NCBI GenBank assembly: GCA_024233515.1
Contig: JACKPO010000001.1
Span: forward strand, 124,001 to 188,000
Source of the DNA: Chlamydiales bacterium
GTDB lineage: Bacteria > Chlamydiota > Chlamydiia > Chlamydiales > Simkaniaceae
Reading direction: 5' to 3'
DNA: 64,000 nucleotides
Shown here piece after piece: positions 35,278 to 44,377 of this stretch; positions within the stretch are counted from its first letter, which is position 1, and each line of letters begins with the position of its first letter. Both the position numbers and the translations under genes were made by a program. The notes beneath the pieces are model-generated. The model had not been told where the DNA came from. It saw nothing but the letters and a program-made list of their open reading frames with translations, and made no database searches.

Positions 35278-36714
35278 ATGAACCCAATTAAAACTAAATC
35301 TTTACAAGTTGTTGTTGGAAGTATGGCTGCTGGCGGACTCACAGCGCACCTATGCACTTCCGCTCACTTTAAACAAGGTATTTTCTTTGGAATGCTTAAC
35401 GGCCTCGCCGTTTCAGCCGTTTCTCCAAATGAGAACCGCGGGCTCTATTCGATCGGAGCGATAGCGTTGATCATCATCTGCGCGAGAGCCGTCAGCCCCA
35501 AACTTCAAGGGCGGGTCGAGATTCCGACCGGAAAAGCCCTGGTCATCCTTGCCCTCCCTACAGCTCTTTACGCATGCGTCTTTCCCTACTCCCCCTCGTC
35601 AAAGGGTAAGCCTACTGAATCGGATACTTCAACAACAAGTTCCACAACAAACACTCTTCCTCAAACGACTCCTCAACATGGACAGCCAGGCGATACCAGC
35701 GGGCAAAGGAAGTCCCCTGAATTTGGCACTCTAACATTAAGCCCTTCAACGCACAATCTGCCTCGAAAACTTCCTACAACTCATAAACATAAACGGCCAG
35801 GCTATGTTAGTGGGAAAGGGAAGCCCTCTGAAGCGAGGATGCAGGCTAATTTCATGAAAGGTGTTATTGAACACCATGAGGATGATCCAAAGGCCTATAT
35901 CTCTGCCGAGGAAGTTAAAGCGTTTCAACCTTTCGAAGGAAAGCTCACCCTCCAAGCTGATGCAGACACTCAACTGGGGACAAGATCTTCTAATGAAGAC
36001 GCCCATTGTACCCACACTTTCGAAAATGGAAGTAGGCTCTTCGGTGTTTTTGACGGCCATGGAGGAATTGGAGCCTCCAATCTGGCTCAACAAAAAGGAC
36101 CTTACCTGTTCCAACAGCAGCTCCAAGCACAAAAAGGGGATATCCTCAAGGCATTCGAAGGGACGATGGAAGTTCTCCATCAACTCATTACAGACAGATC
36201 AGGCTCCACTGTTGTGATGTGCTACTTTGATCCTCAAACCAATCGTGTCTATACAGCAACCTTGGCTGATGCAGAAGCAAATATTTATCGCCAATCTGGA
36301 GATACTCTCAAATCTATTCCTCTCTCCCCCGTCCGCAATTGGAAAACCGATGAAAAACATCTTCCCCCCGATTCAGTTGCAAAGTTTGGTTCTCAAGACC
36401 CAAAACACTGGCGTGTCAACGGTACAGACGGAGCCCTCAATTTATCCCGAGCGATTGGAGACAAAGGCTTTCCCCTCGTTTCTCAGAAGCCCAAGGTCAC
36501 GATGACACAGCTTCTCCCAGGAGACACCCTCGTCCTTTGTTGCGATGGGCTCAAGGATTTTGTGCCGGAGAGCGAGATTGTTGAGACCATTAGAGAAGGA
36601 GCTGATCAAGACGCCCAGACCCTTGCTCAAGCGCTCACCAAAAAATCTGTCGAAAAGCAGAGTGCTCGTCATGGAGATAACGTGACTGTCATCGTTGTGA
36701 AGGTGAAGGAATAA
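35278..36714 (+). CDS. Membrane-anchored PP2C-type protein phosphatase
   Basis: 478 residues. Residues 1-105 hold three or four hydrophobic segments, and a Ser/Thr/Pro-rich linker runs to about 190. A PP2C (PPM) Ser/Thr phosphatase domain follows: RSSNEDAHC, the metal-binding FGVFDGHGGIG, SGSTVVMCYFD, LNLSRAIGD, LVLCCDGLKDFV and GDNVTVIVV. The usual GDSR after the second strand reads ADAE, keeping the aspartate but not the arginine. It probably reverses Hanks-type kinase phosphorylation at the membrane. It has its own good ribosome binding site (AGAAGGAAATAAAATG) and stands between the ABC operon and rplU. Confidence 0.85.
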   Translation: MNPIKTKSLQVVVGSMAAGGLTAHLCTSAHFKQGIFFGMLNGLAVSAVSPNENRGLYSIGAIALIIICARAVSPKLQGRVEIPTGKALVILALPTALYACVFPYSPSSKGKPTESDTSTTSSTTNTLPQTTPQHGQPGDTSGQRKSPEFGTLTLSPSTHNLPRKLPTTHKHKRPGYVSGKGKPSEARMQANFMKGVIEHHEDDPKAYISAEEVKAFQPFEGKLTLQADADTQLGTRSSNEDAHCTHTFENGSRLFGVFDGHGGIGASNLAQQKGPYLFQQQLQAQKGDILKAFEGTMEVLHQLITDRSGSTVVMCYFDPQTNRVYTATLADAEANIYRQSGDTLKSIPLSPVRNWKTDEKHLPPDSVAKFGSQDPKHWRVNGTDGALNLSRAIGDKGFPLVSQKPKVTMTQLLPGDTLVLCCDGLKDFVPESEIVETIREGADQDAQTLAQALTKKSVEKQSARHGDNVTVIVVKVKE

Positions 36715-36727
36715 CTTTAATTTGCTA

Positions 36728-36750
36728 GAGGGTGGCTTCGAGCCATCCTC
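36728..36750 (+). terminator. Stem-loop after the PP2C gene
   Basis: GAGGGTGGCT and AGCCATCCTC pair with one G-T over a three-base loop, 14 bases after the stop. There is no strong T run. Confidence 0.5.
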
Positions 36751-36768
36751 TTGAATCACTGAAAGGCA

Positions 36769-36797
36769 TTGACAGATTTGAGCAGATGCTCTATGAT
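36769..36797 (+). promoter_or_regulatory. rplU-rpmA promoter
   Basis: A perfect -35 box TTGACA (36769-36774) and TATGAT (36792-36797) are spaced by 17 bases, about 40 bases before rplU. Confidence 0.75.
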
Positions 36798-36837
36798 ACG
36801 TCCTTTCGCTCTTTAACGGAATGTATGGAGAATACTA

Positions 36838-37149
36838 ATGTACGCGATTATCCAAACCGGCGGTAAGCAATACCGGGTTGAAAAAGGAGATCAGATCGAA
36901 GTCGAACTACTCGGACAAGAGAGTGGAGCGGTCGAATTTAAAGAAGTCCTAATGTTTAACGACGGAAAAAAAGCTCACGTCGGAACGCCTCACGTCACAA
37001 AATGTCTTGTGAAGGGAGAAGTTCTCGGTGAGACAAAAGGGCCTAAGGTTGTTTCTTTCAAATATAAAAGACGAAAGAACTACCGCCGCAAGGTTGGCCA
37101 CAGACAAAAATACGCTGTTGTGAAAATTACTGACATCGAAAGGAACTAA
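36838..37149 (+). CDS. rplU: 50S ribosomal protein L21
   Basis: 103 residues, normal length. Starts MYAIIQTGGKQYRVEKGD and carries the basic end FKYKRRKNYRRKVGHRQKYAVVKI typical of L21. It leads the conserved rplU-rpmA pair, with two bases between the genes. Confidence 0.97.
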   Translation: MYAIIQTGGKQYRVEKGDQIEVELLGQESGAVEFKEVLMFNDGKKAHVGTPHVTKCLVKGEVLGETKGPKVVSFKYKRRKNYRRKVGHRQKYAVVKITDIERN

Positions 37150-37151
37150 GA

Positions 37152-37403
37152 ATGGCACATAAGAAAGGTCAAGGATCAAGTAGAAACGGACGCGATTCAA
37201 ACGCACAACGCCTCGGCATTAAAGCAACACACGGCGAATTTGTTACAGCTGGAAGCATCTTAGTGCGTCAGCGGGGGACCAAATGGCACCCAGCTAAGAA
37301 CGTAAAGCGAGGAAAAGATGATACGCTCTTTTCTCTCGTTGACGGGGTTGTTCATTTCCGCAAGGGGAAGAACACGACTGTCTCTGTTGCTCCTGCGCAA
37401 TAA
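37152..37403 (+). CDS. rpmA: 50S ribosomal protein L27
   Basis: 83 residues. Starts MAHKKGQGSSRNGRDSNAQR without the cleavable N-terminal extension found in Firmicutes. The family block GSILVRQRGTKWHPAKNVKRG is intact. Co-transcribed with rplU and followed by a terminator. Confidence 0.97.
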   Translation: MAHKKGQGSSRNGRDSNAQRLGIKATHGEFVTAGSILVRQRGTKWHPAKNVKRGKDDTLFSLVDGVVHFRKGKNTTVSVAPAQ

Positions 37404-37436
37404 GAACTAACGTTTTACTAAAAGTTAAAGGATTAG

Positions 37437-37467
37437 GGCTCTTCAATGATGAATTGAAGAGTCTTTT
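37437..37467 (+). terminator. Terminator of rplU-rpmA
   Basis: An 11-bp stem (37437-37447 with 37453-37463) with one mismatch or wobble is followed by TTTT, about 35 bases after rpmA. Confidence 0.75.
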
Positions 37468-37523
37468 GCTACCCCGGATTCCGATCTAGATGCGTTTGAA
37501 GGGGTTTTCGATTTTTTTTCAGG

Positions 37524-37582
37524 TTCGTTTGTGAAAAAACTCATATACTTGTTCTAAAGTAGAGAGTTTTTTCACAAACGAA
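37524..37582. repeat. Perfect 19-bp inverted repeat upstream of obgE
   Basis: TTCGTTTGTGAAAAAACTC (37524-37542) is exactly reverse-complemented at 37564-37582 around a 21-base loop. It lies 56 bases before obgE and after the rpmA terminator. It could be a leader hairpin controlling obgE, a second terminator (TTTTTT within an arm) or a tiny palindromic element. Confidence 0.75.
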
Positions 37583-37638
37583 GATGGAAAAAAAGAAAAA
37601 GTCAAGCAAACGGATATAGGTTGGATTGCGGGGTATAA

Positions 37639-38649
37639 GTGTTTACGGATTCAGTGAAAATAAAACTCAGTGCAGGCAAGGGGGGCAATGGAACCATTGC
37701 CTGGCGTCGGGAAAAATATATCCCGAAAGGGGGTCCCTACGGTGGAAACGGTGGATGTGGCGGCTGTGTCGTCATCAAAGCTGATCCTGAGATCTATTCT
37801 TTGGATGAATTCCGCAATCGCCGTCTCATGCAAGCAGAAAATGGACGTCCCGGAGAGTCGAATAACCGCCATGGGCGGAATGGCAAAGACCTTGTGATCA
37901 AAGTCCCCTGTGGAACATTGATTCGTGATCGTGAGACGGGAGGTCTTTTGTTTGACCTGACCGAAGCTGGGGAAGAGTTCACCCTTTGCACAGGGGGGCG
38001 TGGAGGAAAAGGCAACACCTTCTTCAAAACCCCAACCAACCAAGCCCCTGCCAAGGCAACTCCTGGAAAAGAGGGAGAGGTCAAAGATGTTGAGCTCGAA
38101 CTCAAACTGATTGCCGATGTTGGGTTCATGGGATTCCCGAATGCTGGAAAATCGACCCTCCTTTCAAAACTCGCCGCGATTGAGGTCAAAACGGGGGCCT
38201 ACCCCTTCACAACCTTAAAGCCCAACTTAAGCTACATCGAATTCGATGATTTTTCACGCATTTACCTCGCCGATATTCCAGGAATTATCCCCGATGCCCA
38301 CAATGACCGTGGACTCGGACTCTCCTTTTTGAAGCATGTGGAAAGAACCTCCACGCTGATTTACATCATTGATATTTCTGGGGAGGAAGGACGCGACCCC
38401 TTTGAAGATTTCCAAATTTTAAGAAACGAAGCGAAGAGTTATTCCCCTGCTATCTTAGAAAAACCGTTCCTTGTCGCTCTTAACAAAACCGATAAAGGAG
38501 CAGAAGAAAATGTTGCTTCTTTTAGAGAGCGCTACCCCTTTGATCCATCGACATTGTTTGAGATTTCTGCTCTAGAAGAACACGGTCTTTCTCCTTTCAT
38601 TGAAAAGATGCGGATCCTCGCCCAAGCAGACGGAAAAAAATATCATTGA
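37639..38649 (+). CDS. obgE: Obg-family GTPase
   Basis: 336 residues. The glycine-rich Obg fold fills the first ~158 residues (SAGKGGNGTIAWRREKYIPKGG, GGRGGKGN). The G domain follows: G1 GFPNAGKSTL, G3 DIPGIIPDAHNDRGLG, G4 NKTD and G5 ISA. It lacks the C-terminal OCT domain, as is common. Acts in late 50S assembly and stress response. The start is GTG 37639 with GGGG upstream. Order rplU-rpmA-obgE is conserved widely and in Chlamydiae. Confidence 0.94.
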   Translation: MFTDSVKIKLSAGKGGNGTIAWRREKYIPKGGPYGGNGGCGGCVVIKADPEIYSLDEFRNRRLMQAENGRPGESNNRHGRNGKDLVIKVPCGTLIRDRETGGLLFDLTEAGEEFTLCTGGRGGKGNTFFKTPTNQAPAKATPGKEGEVKDVELELKLIADVGFMGFPNAGKSTLLSKLAAIEVKTGAYPFTTLKPNLSYIEFDDFSRIYLADIPGIIPDAHNDRGLGLSFLKHVERTSTLIYIIDISGEEGRDPFEDFQILRNEAKSYSPAILEKPFLVALNKTDKGAEENVASFRERYPFDPSTLFEISALEEHGLSPFIEKMRILAQADGKKYH

Positions 38650-38682
38650 TCTTCTCGCGTCACTCCTTTATTTATAGGAGAT

Positions 38683-41223
38683 ATGCGCGTGGTTTATCTT
38701 TTTTTAATTTTTTCATTCACTTTGCTTGCAAATCCTACAGGACTAGAAGTGATCAAAGGGTCCGCCTCATCCCGCGGTGGAAACACCCTCACTGTGACTG
38801 CTTCGGATGGAAGCGTCCTTCACTGGAACTCCTTCTCAATTGGTGAGGGGGAAAAGACGATCTTCGTCCAACCAAATGAATCCTCATGGGTCCTTAACCG
38901 CGTTACAGGAACAACCCCTTCAGAAATCCTAGGAACCCTTCAAGCAAATGGACAACTTCTCCTGCTGAATTCACAGGGTATCTTATTTGGTGCAGGATCG
39001 ACTGTGGATGTCGGCGGACTCATCGCCTCCACACTTGGGGAAGGTCCCATTGTCCATCGTGGAGCCATTCATGCGCGGAGCGGTGATGTGATATTAATGG
39101 GGAAAACGGTCGAATGTTTTGGTTCGATCGATATCTTAGGCCCTGCTGCTATCCATGGAGAAGATAATCCTTACGCCCTCGCTATTCAATACAAACGCCC
39201 AAAAGAGGCGCAGCACCTTCAAGAGGTGAATGGACGCATTCTCCTTCTCAGTGAGAAAGAGACGTTTGTTCCTCCTGGTGGATCTCTCATCGCAAAAGAG
39301 ATCGCCCTCATTTCAAAAGGGGTTACCACTTTCCAAGGATATGGAAAAGTCGACGAAGGCGTCTTTGAAATCTCCGGAAAAAAATATTTCTATCACGCTG
39401 GAGAAATCGAACGAACTGGAGGACACCTCATCCTCGACCCTGAAGCGGATGTAACCATTAGCACCGCCCCTCCTTACAACTACTCTTATGAAGCGGGGAT
39501 GGCCGAAGCTGATTTCGCTAACCTATCGATCACCCAACTCATCGGTGAAATTGAAAAAGGACCCGTCACCATCACAACAGCTTTTCAAGGAGAGGGAGGA
39601 AACCTTGGATCAATCCGCTTAATGAGTGATGTCTCCCACACCTACAATAGCCCCTATCCCTTGATCTTCAATTGCTCTGGAACAGGAGGGATCCATATTG
39701 ATGGAATCCTAAAAAACCTCGGAACAGGGTCGATTGCCTTAGTGGGAGAAACCATTAACGTGCAAGGAGAGCTCGAAGGGCACCAAATCGACACCCATGG
39801 CGTCCTAACTTGCAGCGGAAATCTCTATGGTCATACCCTTCATTTGCAGTCTGAAAATGGAGCCACCATCACAGGAAAAGTGATCGCCGATGGAGGACCC
39901 CTAACTTGGCTTGGAGGAAATACCCTACGTCTTCAAGGAGGAGAAATTGGAAATACCGGCTACGAATCACTCCTTCTCCAAGGATTTGAGAATATCACCC
40001 TTGAACAAACGAGCCGTATTCATACCTTTCACTCTAACCTGACCATCTCTGATCTATCGGGGACCTTATCGATTGAAGACTCAGTGATTCGGGGAAGTGG
40101 CCCCGTGAGCCTCTCTGGAGGGATGTGCTCCCTTCACCTCAACCATGGAACCCTCGAATCAACCAATCAACTCAACATCAATTTAGGACGTTATCTTCAC
40201 TGTCATGATAGTGTCATCACCTCTCAGCAACCCCTATCCCTCACGATCGGCCATGATCTTGTCCTCACAGGCAATGCGCTCATGACTTCAACAAGTGGCA
40301 TCTCTCTCAATGGGCAGGGAAATCTCTTCTTAGCTGATGACGCAGTCGTACGTGGACCTGGACTCTCTCTTATTGTGGGGGAATCGACCTTTCTCTACTC
40401 AGGAAGTCGAATCGATGGAGAGCAGGGAACCCTCACCCTAACAACAGGTGAAAACCTCTTTCTAGAAGGAAAAGGTGCACGGATCACCGGAGGTCATCTT
40501 TCAATCCACGCAGGACAAACAGCAACGCTTGAAAACCAAAGCGCCATTTCTTCCACTTATGGAACGCTCTCACTCACCGCAGCGCTCGGCCTTCACCTGT
40601 TTGACCAAGCAACCCTTTCGGCTACCGGGGGAAATCTCGAACTCTACGTTCCTAATGGCAATCTCTCCTTATCAGGTCATTCCGCCCTCCGTTCCACAAC
40701 AGATGGAGCGCAACTCTTCATTGGACAATCTCTCATTCTGGACCATTTCTCCCAGGTTGAGAGTGTCGGAGAAAAAGGAACGGTGATCGTTGTGGATCAG
40801 ATGAATCAAGGAGGAGGCTTTGTGTTAGGACAAAATGCTTCGATCACAACAGGATATTCTTCCCTCCAGATTTTCACTGCTGCTCCCCGCTACAACTCGA
40901 TCGAAGGAACACTAAACGGCCATCGTTACACCACCGATATGCCTCTTTATCTTACAACCAGTCAAGATCACTGGGGAACAGCCTATCCCGATCTTTTTGT
41001 TGCAGAACCCTTCACGATTTTCCACAAAGAAAATGGCCTTATCGAAACCAATATCGGACCGATCAACGAAAAAACTTACCTCCGCCATATCGTCGAATAT
41101 ATCGGCCCTTTTACAGCTGAGCTCTTCCGCGATCTCCATCCTTACGACGCCTACACTAAAGAATCGATCACCTTTACAGATAACGAAGAGCCCTATTTTA
41201 TCCGGAGAAGAGCGCGCCAATGA
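38683..41223 (+). CDS. Two-partner secretion exoprotein (TpsA, haemagglutinin-like)
   Basis: 846 residues with signal peptide (1-16, VVYLFLIFSFTLLANP). The N-terminal TPS domain (about 17-250) matches filamentous-haemagglutinin secretion domains: LHWNSFSIGEGEKTIFVQP, VLNRVTG, then LLLLNSQGILFGAGSTVDVGGLIAST with the NPNGI-like NSQGI. The remainder is a long run of short beta-strands (SLSGG, LTLTTGENLFLEGKG, ATLENQSAIS) typical of a right-handed beta-helix. AGGAG precedes ATG 38683, 33 bases after obgE. The stop overlaps the TpsB start. It should be displayed on or released from the cell surface, probably as an adhesin; cargo function is unknown. Small for the family. Confidence 0.87.
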   Translation: MRVVYLFLIFSFTLLANPTGLEVIKGSASSRGGNTLTVTASDGSVLHWNSFSIGEGEKTIFVQPNESSWVLNRVTGTTPSEILGTLQANGQLLLLNSQGILFGAGSTVDVGGLIASTLGEGPIVHRGAIHARSGDVILMGKTVECFGSIDILGPAAIHGEDNPYALAIQYKRPKEAQHLQEVNGRILLLSEKETFVPPGGSLIAKEIALISKGVTTFQGYGKVDEGVFEISGKKYFYHAGEIERTGGHLILDPEADVTISTAPPYNYSYEAGMAEADFANLSITQLIGEIEKGPVTITTAFQGEGGNLGSIRLMSDVSHTYNSPYPLIFNCSGTGGIHIDGILKNLGTGSIALVGETINVQGELEGHQIDTHGVLTCSGNLYGHTLHLQSENGATITGKVIADGGPLTWLGGNTLRLQGGEIGNTGYESLLLQGFENITLEQTSRIHTFHSNLTISDLSGTLSIEDSVIRGSGPVSLSGGMCSLHLNHGTLESTNQLNINLGRYLHCHDSVITSQQPLSLTIGHDLVLTGNALMTSTSGISLNGQGNLFLADDAVVRGPGLSLIVGESTFLYSGSRIDGEQGTLTLTTGENLFLEGKGARITGGHLSIHAGQTATLENQSAISSTYGTLSLTAALGLHLFDQATLSATGGNLELYVPNGNLSLSGHSALRSTTDGAQLFIGQSLILDHFSQVESVGEKGTVIVVDQMNQGGGFVLGQNASITTGYSSLQIFTAAPRYNSIEGTLNGHRYTTDMPLYLTTSQDHWGTAYPDLFVAEPFTIFHKENGLIETNIGPINEKTYLRHIVEYIGPFTAELFRDLHPYDAYTKESITFTDNEEPYFIRRRARQ

Positions 41224-42905
41224 GACTCCTTTTTCTCCTCCTCTTTCCCTTCTTTTTGTTTGCTGAGGTTAACGTCTCGAGTTTTGTCGACCACGACACC
41301 AAAGGGCAACCACAAATCGGCGCCGCTCCCCATTTCAAAGGACTGATCCTTGTTGGGAAAGAAAATGACCTCAACCCAAGTGGGTATGAAGAGGTTCATG
41401 GCATCATGACCTACCATGTCAAGATCCCTGGGAATCTCGTGAACTTGAAACGAGCTGTTCGCCCCTACTACAATCACCCACTAAACGCCGAAACGATCAC
41501 CGCCATCAAAAAACGGGTCATCGAGTACTACACGCAGAACCATCGCCCCGTCGTTGCCGTTTCTGTTCCCCAGCAAGATATCACCGATGGTGTACTGCAG
41601 CTCATGGTAACAGAAGGAAAACTGAGCACGGTCACCTGCTCCGGAAACAAATGGTTTTCCGATAAACAAATTCTCGAAGGTTTCCATCTCGACCCTGGAG
41701 AGTCGATCGCCTCCGATCTTCTCAACCAAAACCTCTATTGGCTCAATCGCAGCCCCTTTAGACAAGTCGATGCCGTTTACACCCCCGGAACCGAAGAAGG
41801 GACCACAAACATCGAACTCATTTGTAAAGATCGTTTCCCCCTTCGCGTGTATGCAGGGATCGATAACACAGGAAATGATGTCACTGGAAATAACCGCCTC
41901 TTCGCAGGCCTAACTTGGGGCAATGTCTTCTGGACCGACCAACGCCTCTCCTATCAATATGCCACCTCCTCCGACTTCAAGCGGTTTCAAGCCCACACCC
42001 TCTACTACGAAATTCCCCTCCCTTGGTGGCAACATCTCATCAACCTCTATGGAGGCTACTCAACCGTCGATGCCAATTTTCGTGTCCCAACCATTACCGG
42101 CGCCCGCTTCCGCACCCATGGTTTTTCCCTACAAGCAAGCCTTCGCTACGATATCACTCTGAGGGCCATGAAGAACTTCCTCCATGAAGTAACCTGGGGA
42201 TTTGACTTCAAACGGACCAACAACAACCTCGATCTTGGCGGCGTTCCCATTATCGCCGAAAACAACGTCAACCTCACCCAATTTCAACTCGGCTATAACC
42301 TCGGCTACGCCCTTAATCCCCTCTCCCTCTCCTTTGAAGTCGAAGGATTCTACTCACCCGGCAAATGGATCTCCGACCAAACCAACAAAGACTACCAATC
42401 GCTCCGTCCCTTTGCCAAAAACCAATACGTCTACGCCCGCACCGCCCTCTCCCTCATCTACACCTTCTATAAAGAATGGACACTCCACAATACCTTCCGC
42501 GGACAAATCGCCTCCAATAATCTTCTTCCCTCAGAAGAATATGGCGTTGGCGGATGGAACACTGTGCGTGGTTATAAAGAACGGATCGTTAACGGAGATC
42601 AAGTATTCATCTGGAATATCGAGCTTCGCACACCCCCTGTTAGCATCCTCAACCCCCTTGCCGGCTACAAAAAATTCAACGACACCTTCCAGTTCCTCCT
42701 CTTCTTCGACTACGGCCTTTCCAGCGTTCGCCGCACCGCCCCCGGACAGCCCAAAACCTCTTACCTGACCTCCATCGGCCCTGGCGTCCGCTATAACGTC
42801 ATCCCCTACCTTACCTTCCGCGCCGACTGGGGCTTCCAGCTCCATAACCTTCACCTTGGCGGCCCCTACCAACGCCTCCACTTCTCCCTCTCTGTCGGCT
42901 ATTGA
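41220..42905 (+). CDS. Two-partner secretion outer-membrane transporter (TpsB, FhaC/ShlB family)
   Basis: 561 residues with signal peptide (1-16). Two POTRA-type domains (about 45-190) include HYKGL-like and VTCSGNKWFSDKQIL strands. From about 195 it is a 16-strand beta-barrel starting RVYAGIDNTGNDVTGNNRLFAG. The conserved loop-6 motif VRGY (GGWNTVRGYKER) is present and the last strand ends HFSLSVGY with aromatic alternation. It exports the TpsA product encoded immediately upstream, coupled by a four-base ATGA overlap. Complete and intact. Confidence 0.9.
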   Translation: MRLLFLLLFPFFLFAEVNVSSFVDHDTKGQPQIGAAPHFKGLILVGKENDLNPSGYEEVHGIMTYHVKIPGNLVNLKRAVRPYYNHPLNAETITAIKKRVIEYYTQNHRPVVAVSVPQQDITDGVLQLMVTEGKLSTVTCSGNKWFSDKQILEGFHLDPGESIASDLLNQNLYWLNRSPFRQVDAVYTPGTEEGTTNIELICKDRFPLRVYAGIDNTGNDVTGNNRLFAGLTWGNVFWTDQRLSYQYATSSDFKRFQAHTLYYEIPLPWWQHLINLYGGYSTVDANFRVPTITGARFRTHGFSLQASLRYDITLRAMKNFLHEVTWGFDFKRTNNNLDLGGVPIIAENNVNLTQFQLGYNLGYALNPLSLSFEVEGFYSPGKWISDQTNKDYQSLRPFAKNQYVYARTALSLIYTFYKEWTLHNTFRGQIASNNLLPSEEYGVGGWNTVRGYKERIVNGDQVFIWNIELRTPPVSILNPLAGYKKFNDTFQFLLFFDYGLSSVRRTAPGQPKTSYLTSIGPGVRYNVIPYLTFRADWGFQLHNLHLGGPYQRLHFSLSVGY

Positions 42906-43011
42906 ACTTCTATCTTCCACTATTCAATTCATACTATTGGCTCTAATCGCCATCAACACCCTACTTATTAACCTTATTTTTTAACTTTTAAATTACATTT
43001 TTGTTACCCAT

Positions 43012-44196
43012 ATGAACGTTCAAATAAAAAAGATTGGACTGTTCTCTGCGATTATCATTCAGTCCAATGCAATGATAGGCGCCGGAATCGTCGCAATCCC
43101 AGCCATCCTTTCTCAATCAACAGGTTTCCTAGGCCTTCTCGCCTATTTAGCCTGTATTTTGATTATCTTTTCTATGACTGTTTCTCTGGGAGAACTTTCC
43201 CTTCTTCACGGTGGATCAGCATGGTGTTACCGCTTTCCCGCTCTTTGGGGAAAGCATTCTGCAGGACTTAATTCTTCTATCTGCTATTTAGTTGGAATTC
43301 TCATTTCCATGGGTTTTGTTGCCAAACAAGCAGGAATTTGGCTTCATGAAGTCATCCCTTTCCTCAGCTCCAACCTTCTAGCCCTCCTCATCACAGGGTT
43401 CCTATCCCTTCTTGTTATTGCAGGGAAGAATGTCTCCTCCTTTTGGCAGTATGTGATTTCTGGCATTATCCTCTTAGGGATCCTGACAATGACAGGGGTG
43501 TGCTTTACCCATTTTGATGAGAAAATCTTTTTCCATCACCGCCCTTGGAAGACCTCCTCCTTTATTTCCGTTGCTCCCGTTCTTCTCTTCTCGCTCCTTG
43601 GTTTTGAGTCGATCTCCTCTCTCTATGCGATCGTCAAAAATCCAAAGAGAAATGTCCTTATTGGAGGAATGATTGGAGTCTGTAGTGTTGGTCTTCTCTA
43701 TATCGCTTTTTCCACCTCAGTGGTAGGGTCCATACACCCAAGTGCATTTAATAGTGTTGAAGAACAATCCCTTGCCACAATTTTGAACAACACATTTCCC
43801 AACTTTAGGCTCTTATCAAAACTAGTCTATAACGGAGGACTTTTTGCGATCATTGGGACACTACACTCCATTCTATGGAGCGTCAGCATCCTGTTTTTAG
43901 ATATTCTCAGAAAGTTTAAAAACCAAACGATTCGAAGCTGGATCTCCCAAGAGAGGCTAACAACCCATCAAACACTCATTTTTTCTTCCCTAACGATTAT
44001 GGGAGCAAGCTATGCCCTCACCAGCCATTCGATTATGTATCTTGGCGTATTTCTGATTGCAACAAGCTATACCCTATCGATTGGAGCTCTCTTTAAGGAA
44101 AAAAAACACAAACTGCTGAACCGGATCCTTTGCATCATTGGGATGCTAGGAGCGTGCCTTATGGGATTTTTCTCCCTCTACTCACTGACGAGATGA
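43012..44196 (+). CDS. APC-superfamily amino acid permease
   Basis: 394 residues with 10-11 membrane helices. The first helix has the substrate-binding GAGIVAIPA motif, and VLLFSLLGFESISS is the typical sixth helix. It probably imports or exchanges an amino acid; which one is unclear. The last 40 codons and downstream DNA are duplicated at 53781-54076, on the other side of the RHS island. This copy is the intact one. Confidence 0.82.
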   Translation: MNVQIKKIGLFSAIIIQSNAMIGAGIVAIPAILSQSTGFLGLLAYLACILIIFSMTVSLGELSLLHGGSAWCYRFPALWGKHSAGLNSSICYLVGILISMGFVAKQAGIWLHEVIPFLSSNLLALLITGFLSLLVIAGKNVSSFWQYVISGIILLGILTMTGVCFTHFDEKIFFHHRPWKTSSFISVAPVLLFSLLGFESISSLYAIVKNPKRNVLIGGMIGVCSVGLLYIAFSTSVVGSIHPSAFNSVEEQSLATILNNTFPNFRLLSKLVYNGGLFAIIGTLHSILWSVSILFLDILRKFKNQTIRSWISQERLTTHQTLIFSSLTIMGASYALTSHSIMYLGVFLIATSYTLSIGALFKEKKHKLLNRILCIIGMLGACLMGFFSLYSLTR

Positions 44197-44372
44197 AACC
44201 GGGGAACTTCCTTCCCCTCGACACTTACCGTTTCACAAAACATTTGTAAGGGGCGGGCCCAAAGCTCCCGCTCCCCTTCAAGCGCATGATAGATTACCAT
44301 CTCCTCCCCTGTCTCCGTATGATGCGCCACACTGAGCACCTTATAACGGGCTCCTTTATAGTGCTCATATAC
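44077..44372. repeat. Left copy of the 296-bp direct duplication bracketing the RHS island
   Basis: This segment matches 53781-54076 with about five mismatches. It contains the 3' end of the permease and the 3' part of the DUF1653 gene, both convergent. Spacing between copies is 9,704 bases. Confidence 0.92.
44178..44372 (-). pseudogene. Truncated DUF1653 gene (3' part only)
   Basis: The reverse strand encodes about the last 65 residues of the DUF1653 protein found whole at 53882-54133. The start and N-terminal part are missing because the island begins at 44373. There is no start signal, so it is a dead copy. Confidence 0.85.
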
Positions 44373-44377
44373 CTAAA

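Noticed and set aside
42202..42768. 188-residue Ser/Thr/Pro-rich forward frame inside the TpsB gene
   Set aside because: Shadow frame with low complexity; the TpsB barrel frame is complete and ends in the expected aromatic strand.
41220..42905. TpsB as BamA/Omp85 assembly factor
   Set aside because: Only two POTRA-like domains, size 561, VRGY loop and direct coupling to a TPS-domain exoprotein favour the FhaC/ShlB family.
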